Below are positions 30,831 through 33,709 of a stretch of DNA of 33,709 nt, one piece after another; position 1 is the stretch's first letter, and each line of letters starts with the position of its first letter. Source of the stretch: an uncultured Lachnospiraceae bacterium (lineage in GTDB: Bacteria; Bacillota; Clostridia; Lachnospirales; Lachnospiraceae); contig CANQRW010000036.1 of NCBI GenBank assembly GCA_947626365.1, forward strand, positions 1 through 33,709, in the 5' to 3' direction. The position numbers and the translations under genes were made by a program. The notes under the pieces were generated by a model. It worked only from the letters and a program-made list of their open reading frames with translations. It was not told where the DNA came from and did not search any database.

Positions 30831-31442
30831 ATGAAACATAAGATTATCGTGGCCACGGGAAACGCCGGAAAGATGCGGGAATTTCGCATGATTCTGGAGG
30901 ATTTGGGCCTGGAGATCATCTCCATGAAGGAAGCCGGCGTCGATCCGGATATTGTGGAGGACGGTACTACCTTTGCGGAGAATGCTGAAATTAAAGCCAG
31001 GGCCGTCTGGGCTCTGACCGGGGATATTGTGCTGGCTGATGATTCCGGCCTGGTTGTGGATTATCTGAACGGAGAGCCCGGCATCTATTCCGCCCGGTAT
31101 ATGGGAGAGGATACTTCCTATAAGATTAAGAATCAGGTGATTATAGATCGGGTTGCCGCTGCCCCGGAAGAGGAGCGCACGGCCAGGTTCGTCTGCGCCA
31201 TTGCCGCTGTGCTGCCGGATGGAAGCGTGCTTCACACAGAGGGAGCCGTAGAGGGCATGATCGCGCATGAGCCGGCCGGGAGCAATGGTTTTGGATACGA
31301 TCCTATTTTCTATCTGCCGGAATATGGCATGACTTCGGCCGAGATTCCCCTGGATCGGAAGAATGAGATCAGTCACAGAGGAAAGGCTCTGGAAGCTATG
31401 AAGCTGCGTCTCAGGGAAATCATCGGGAGGGAAGATGGATGA
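30831..31442 (+). CDS. rdgB: XTP/dITP diphosphatase (RdgB/HAM1 family)
   Basis: This 203-residue enzyme hydrolyses ITP, dITP and XTP to monophosphates, keeping deaminated purines out of nucleic acids. Family motifs are IVATGNAGKMREFR (about 5-18), EDGTTFAENAEIKARA (about 43-58), LADDSGLVVDYLNGEPGIYSARY (split: LADDSGLVVDYLN and GEPGIYSARY, about 67-90), GFGYDPIFYLPE (about 149-160) and NEISHRGKAL. It starts 13 bp after the methyltransferase and overlaps the next gene by 4 bp. Confidence 0.96.
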   Translation: MKHKIIVATGNAGKMREFRMILEDLGLEIISMKEAGVDPDIVEDGTTFAENAEIKARAVWALTGDIVLADDSGLVVDYLNGEPGIYSARYMGEDTSYKIKNQVIIDRVAAAPEEERTARFVCAIAAVLPDGSVLHTEGAVEGMIAHEPAGSNGFGYDPIFYLPEYGMTSAEIPLDRKNEISHRGKALEAMKLRLREIIGREDG

Positions 31443-31924
31443 AGATACTGATCATCAGCGACACCCATCGGAAGGACGAGAACATGAAGACTGTCATCGC
31501 CCAGGAGAAGCCTGTTGATATGCTGATTCACCTGGGAGATGCGGAAGGCAGCGAGCATTATATTCCCGACTGGGTCAATCCGGAGTGCAGGATGGAGATG
31601 GTCATGGGCAACAACGATTTTTTCTCCATGCTGGACAAAGAACGGGAGATTCGGCTGGGAAAATATAAGGTGCTTCTGACTCACGGACATTATTACGGAG
31701 TGTCCATGGGAGTGGAAGGCCTGGCGGACGAAGCGAAGAGCAGAGACTGTGATATTGTCATGTTCGGTCATACCCATAAGCCGCTTTTGACGAAAATGGA
31801 TGGCGTGGTCCTGGTGAATCCGGGAAGTCTGTCCTATCCCAGGCAGGAGGGCAGGCGTCCCTCCTATATTGTGGCGGAACTGGATCAGAACGGGGAACTG
31901 TCTTTTAAGCAGAAGTTTCTTTAA
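31439..31924 (+). CDS. Second YfcE/MJ0936-type metallophosphoesterase
   Basis: This is a 161-residue calcineurin-like phosphoesterase: MKILIISDTHRKDENM, IHLGDAEGSEHYI (about 30-42), VMGNNDFF, LLTHGHYYGV and MFGHTHKPLL give all metal-binding positions, and VNPGSLSYPRQ is the usual ending. It overlaps rdgB (ATGA), which is a common pairing in Clostridia, so it is translationally coupled. The natural substrate is unknown. Confidence 0.93.
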   Translation: MKILIISDTHRKDENMKTVIAQEKPVDMLIHLGDAEGSEHYIPDWVNPECRMEMVMGNNDFFSMLDKEREIRLGKYKVLLTHGHYYGVSMGVEGLADEAKSRDCDIVMFGHTHKPLLTKMDGVVLVNPGSLSYPRQEGRRPSYIVAELDQNGELSFKQKFL

Positions 31925-31930
31925 AAACAG

Positions 31931-31959
31931 TTGACAATAAAAAATCTATCGTTTATAAT
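31931..31959 (+). promoter_or_regulatory. Consensus promoter of tRNA-Pro and tRNA-Gly
   Basis: Perfect TTGACA (31931-31936), 17 bp, perfect TATAAT (31954-31959). Confidence 0.92.
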
Positions 31960-31990
31960 AACAGTTGCGTCTGAGGGCGCAGGTGCATAC

Positions 31991-32065
31991 CGGGGTGTGG
32001 CTCAGTTTGGCTAGAGCGCCTGGTTTGGGACCAGGAAGCCGCAGGTTCGAATCCTGTCACCCCGA
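31991..32065 (+). tRNA. tRNA-Pro (TGG)
   Basis: 75-nt cloverleaf: acceptor CGGGGTG/CACCCCG with discriminator A, anticodon stem CCTGG/CCAGG around TTTGGGA (anticodon TGG), T-loop GTTCGAATC. No CCA is encoded. Confidence 0.95.
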
Positions 32066-32089
32066 GATTTTTACAGAATAATATGATAT

Positions 32090-32160
32090 GCAGGCGTGGT
32101 TCAATGGTAGAACACTAGCCTTCCAAGCTGGATACGTGGGTTCGATTCCCATCGCCTGCT
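32090..32160 (+). tRNA. tRNA-Gly (TCC)
   Basis: 71-nt cloverleaf: acceptor GCAGGCG/CGCCTGC with discriminator T, anticodon loop CTTCCAA (TCC), T-loop GTTCGATTC. It shares the promoter at 31931. Confidence 0.95.
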
Positions 32161-32174
32161 CTCACGATTTAGGT

Positions 32175-32208
32175 GGGAGGTCCCTGATTTTGCGGGCCTC
32201 CCCATTTT
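32175..32208 (+). terminator. Terminator of the Pro-Gly tRNA unit
   Basis: GGGAGG-T-CCC (32175-32184) pairs with GGG-CCTCCC (32194-32202) with one bulged T, followed by CATTTTAT. Confidence 0.75.
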
Positions 32209-32210
32209 AT

Positions 32211-32240
32211 GTCAGTATGCAAACAGAGCGCCAGCGACGC
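32211..32240. repeat. Palindromic element, copy 2
   Basis: 28 of 30 bases match 19854-19883. Here the right arm has diverged (CGCGTTTTTGG), so the long hairpin is weaker. As with copy 1, it directly follows a terminator. Confidence 0.75.
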
Positions 32241-32323
32241 GTTTTTGGTATTTTATGTATCGCGCAGGCAGGAAGAGAGACAGCAGATATAGCGAAGCCT
32301 GCCATCTCAGGCCTAAAAAATAC

Positions 32324-32356
32324 TCTCCCCGGGTTCCGGGGAGAGTAAGTGTCAGA
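32324..32356 (-). terminator. Terminator of the minus-strand NlpC/P60 gene
   Basis: Perfect 11-bp stem ACTCTCCCCGG (32332-32342) with 32346-32356. Reading the minus strand, the hairpin is followed by ATTTTTTAGG. It ends 7 bases from the stop codon. Confidence 0.9.
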
Positions 32357-32362
32357 GAAAAG

Positions 32363-33148
32363 TCAGTTCTGATCGCCTAAGATATTGACGATTCGGAATG
32401 GGGCATCCTGCCGCATGGAATAGGGGTCTACGCAGACGCCGTTGCCGGTATTCTTGGAATGAATCACCATGCCGCCGCCGATGTACATAGCCACATGATT
32501 GACGGAATCCTCTGCCGCGCCGTAGAAGATCAGGTCTCCGGGGCGAATCTGAGATACGTCAATGGCAGTCCCCTGCTTAACCTGTTCCTTGGTGCTGCGG
32601 GGAATAGAAACGCCGATGCTGTTATAGCAGGTCATGACAAAACCGGAGCAGTCAAATCCGCTTGCTCCGTCAGAACCGCCGAAAGTATACAGGGAACCCA
32701 GATAGCTGATCGCGTTGGTGACCAGTTTGGCACGGATGTCCAGGCCCTGGGGCAGTTTGATGGTGTTGGTCAGATATCCGGCTGTCTTGGGGATATACAC
32801 GTCTCTGTTATCCTTCCTGACATGGTAGGTGTTGGCGTCCAGATCGTCTATGTAGCGGTACATCTGGTTAGGCATGGTTCCCAGATCCGTCTTCTCGGTG
32901 ATAGGGCCGGGATCGGAGATGCCGCAGTAATCCACGGTATAGAGAACCGTAAACGGAAGCTGATACTCCACCGTGTTGGTGTCTGCCGGGGGCTGCGGAT
33001 TGGCAGGCTGCTGATAATAGCCGAAGCCGTCGCTGATATAGGATCCGCCGAAAGAAGCGCCGGGACCGTAGGGATCGGCAAACGCCGCCATAGTAGGAAC
33101 GAGACACAGAGATGCGCTGCACAGAGCAATCCATAATGCTTTCTTCAT
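32363..33148 (-). CDS. Secreted NlpC/P60 peptidoglycan hydrolase
   Basis: This is a 261-residue protein with a signal peptide (MKKALWIALCSASLCLVPTM, cut near AFA). A Gly/Pro/Tyr-rich segment follows (about 25-58), then a region of unknown fold (about 60-140), then the NlpC/P60 domain: FGGSDGASGFDCSGF with the catalytic Cys (about residue 168), SIPRSTKEQVKQG, NHVAMYIGGG with the catalytic His, and VIHSKNTG. It is the third family member in the window and differs from the tandem pair in its N-terminal part. GGGAGGAAAT precedes the ATG. It is placed between two tRNA units. Confidence 0.9.
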   Translation of the reverse strand: MKKALWIALCSASLCLVPTMAAFADPYGPGASFGGSYISDGFGYYQQPANPQPPADTNTVEYQLPFTVLYTVDYCGISDPGPITEKTDLGTMPNQMYRYIDDLDANTYHVRKDNRDVYIPKTAGYLTNTIKLPQGLDIRAKLVTNAISYLGSLYTFGGSDGASGFDCSGFVMTCYNSIGVSIPRSTKEQVKQGTAIDVSQIRPGDLIFYGAAEDSVNHVAMYIGGGMVIHSKNTGNGVCVDPYSMRQDAPFRIVNILGDQN

Positions 33149-33190
33149 GTTATTTCCTCCCTCTTTGGTGTTAGTTCGTTAATTAATTTA

Positions 33191-33219
33191 AATATAGCAT
33201 GAAATTCGGCTTGTTTCAA
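33191..33219 (-). promoter_or_regulatory. Promoter of the minus-strand NlpC/P60 gene
   Basis: On the minus strand: TTGAAA (33219-33214), 17 bp with TG at the extended -10 position, TATATT (33196-33191). Confidence 0.75.
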
Positions 33220-33252
33220 CATTTTTCGACAAGCGCGGAGAAATTTATAGAA

Positions 33253-33281
33253 TCATGAAATGGTCATGAAAGGTCATGAAA
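33253..33281. repeat. Three direct repeats of TCATGAAA
   Basis: TCATGAAA at 33253-33260, 33264-33271 and 33274-33281 (steps 11 and 10, about one helix turn), the last two preceded by GG. They end 14 bp before the -35 box of the tRNA-Arg promoter. TCATGA is itself palindromic. Confidence 0.75.
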
Positions 33282-33295
33282 TGAGAAAAATGTGC

Positions 33296-33324
33296 TTGAC
33301 ACAAAAGCCTTTTTGGGATATACT
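33296..33324 (+). promoter_or_regulatory. Promoter of tRNA-Arg and tRNA-His
   Basis: Perfect TTGACA (33296-33301), 17 bp, TATACT (33319-33324). Confidence 0.9.
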
Positions 33325-33359
33325 AACCTTTGCTTGTTAGGCAACTAACAGCGTAATAT

Positions 33360-33433
<74 letters not shown>

Positions 33434-33438
33434 TATAT

Positions 33439-33513
33439 GGTGGGTATAGCGCAGTTGGTTAGCGCGCCAGATTGTGGCTCTGGAGGCCCAGGGTTCGAGT
33501 CCCTGTATCCACC
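33439..33513 (+). tRNA. tRNA-His (GTG)
   Basis: Cloverleaf with the extra 5' G (G-1 at 33439) opposite C73, acceptor GTGGGTA/TATCCAC, anticodon loop TTGTGGC (GTG) on CCAGA/TCTGG. Confidence 0.95.
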
Positions 33514-33543
33514 CGATGAAGAAACCGCCGAAACCCGAAGGGG

Positions 33544-33606
33544 TCAAGGGCACTGAAAAAGTCTGATTCTTTGAAGAAAGAATTAGGCTTTTTTCAGTGC
33601 CCTTGA
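33544..33606 (+). repeat. Long hairpin between convergent tRNA units
   Basis: The arms are 33544-33572 and 33577-33606 around GAAG. The outer 17 bp are perfect; the inner 12 pair completely if two G-U pairs are allowed in the plus-strand RNA, with one bulged T at 33589. TTTTCC and TTGCTTTTTT follow. It may act as a terminator for tRNA-His and for the opposing tRNA-Leu, but it is far longer than needed. Confidence 0.85.
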
Positions 33607-33632
33607 TTTTCCTTGCTTTTTTCGCGTTTCAG

Positions 33633-33709
33633 TGCGGCTAACAGGACTTGAACCTGCACGGTCTCCCACCAGAACCTAAATCTGGCGCGTCTGCCAATTC
33701 CGCCATAGC
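33633..33709 (-). tRNA. tRNA-Leu (TAG), 5' end cut off by the window
   Basis: Minus strand: the gene starts inside the acceptor (GCTATGGCGG; by its 3' arm TAGCCGC about three bases are missing), anticodon loop TTTAGGT (TAG) on CCAGA/TCTGG, a long variable arm and T-loop GTTCAAGTC. The discriminator A is at 33633. Confidence 0.93.

Overview
The window looks like a chromosomal segment of a spore-forming anaerobic Firmicute, most likely a member of the Lachnospiraceae (Clostridia). The evidence is a SCIFF ribosomal-peptide system next to a fused secDF, class III fructose-bisphosphatase, serC-serA-DUF1015 and leuB-ilvD-ilvB gene order, AGGAGG-type ribosome sites, sigma-A promoters with 17-bp spacers, a sigma-G-like promoter, and tRNA genes without an encoded CCA. 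The core is GC-rich. Two stretches (1-1100 and about 3160-5130) are clearly more AT-rich and look acquired.

Layout. 1-3120: a surface-polysaccharide remnant, with an acyltransferase-3 gene frameshifted at a G8 tract, a small XRE regulator, and a Wzz/YveK-like chain-length protein carrying a degenerate kinase-like C-terminus. 3190-5129: an AT-rich two-gene cassette of an AAA/OLD-like ATPase and a small protein with an E-x-K nuclease-like motif, a candidate undescribed defence pair. 5157-6256: 3-methyladenine glycosylase and a TIGR04086-like membrane protein. 6329-11906: SCIFF precursor scfA, an attenuator, the radical-SAM maturase scfB, then secDF, tgt and yajC.

11907-12750: no long gene, but a compact type I toxin-antitoxin locus. 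It encodes a 30-residue holin-like membrane toxin on the minus strand and a convergent small antisense RNA. The two RNAs start with almost the same sequence, and the toxin leader carries anti-Shine-Dalgarno segments. 12595-21212: amino-acid biosynthesis (leuB, ilvD, ilvB, serC, serA) and a DUF1015 gene. Between serA and DUF1015 lies a short transcription unit with a consensus promoter, a GAAA hairpin, two tandem 33/34-nt hairpin repeats and an intrinsic terminator, a candidate undescribed structured RNA.

21230-26644: GNAT acetyltransferase and O6-alkylguanine-DNA alkyltransferase (minus strand), an M23 peptidase, fbp and a DUF1700 protein. 26722-28569: two tandem secreted NlpC/P60 hydrolases and a 48-residue Asn/Gln/Ser-rich peptide behind a sigma-G-like promoter, probably a forespore product. 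28637-31924: rhodanese, then a housekeeping operon (phosphodiesterase, THUMP RNA methyltransferase, XTP/dITP pyrophosphatase, second phosphodiesterase). 31931-33709: tRNAs Pro(TGG), Gly(TCC), Arg(TCT), His(GTG) and a 5'-truncated Leu(TAG), interrupted by a third NlpC/P60 gene on the minus strand.

The best candidates for new biology are the ATPase/E-x-K pair, the twin-5'-end type I toxin locus, the tandem-hairpin RNA upstream of DUF1015, and the sigma-G-driven Asn-rich peptide. All calls come from reading the sequence; no database or folding program was run.
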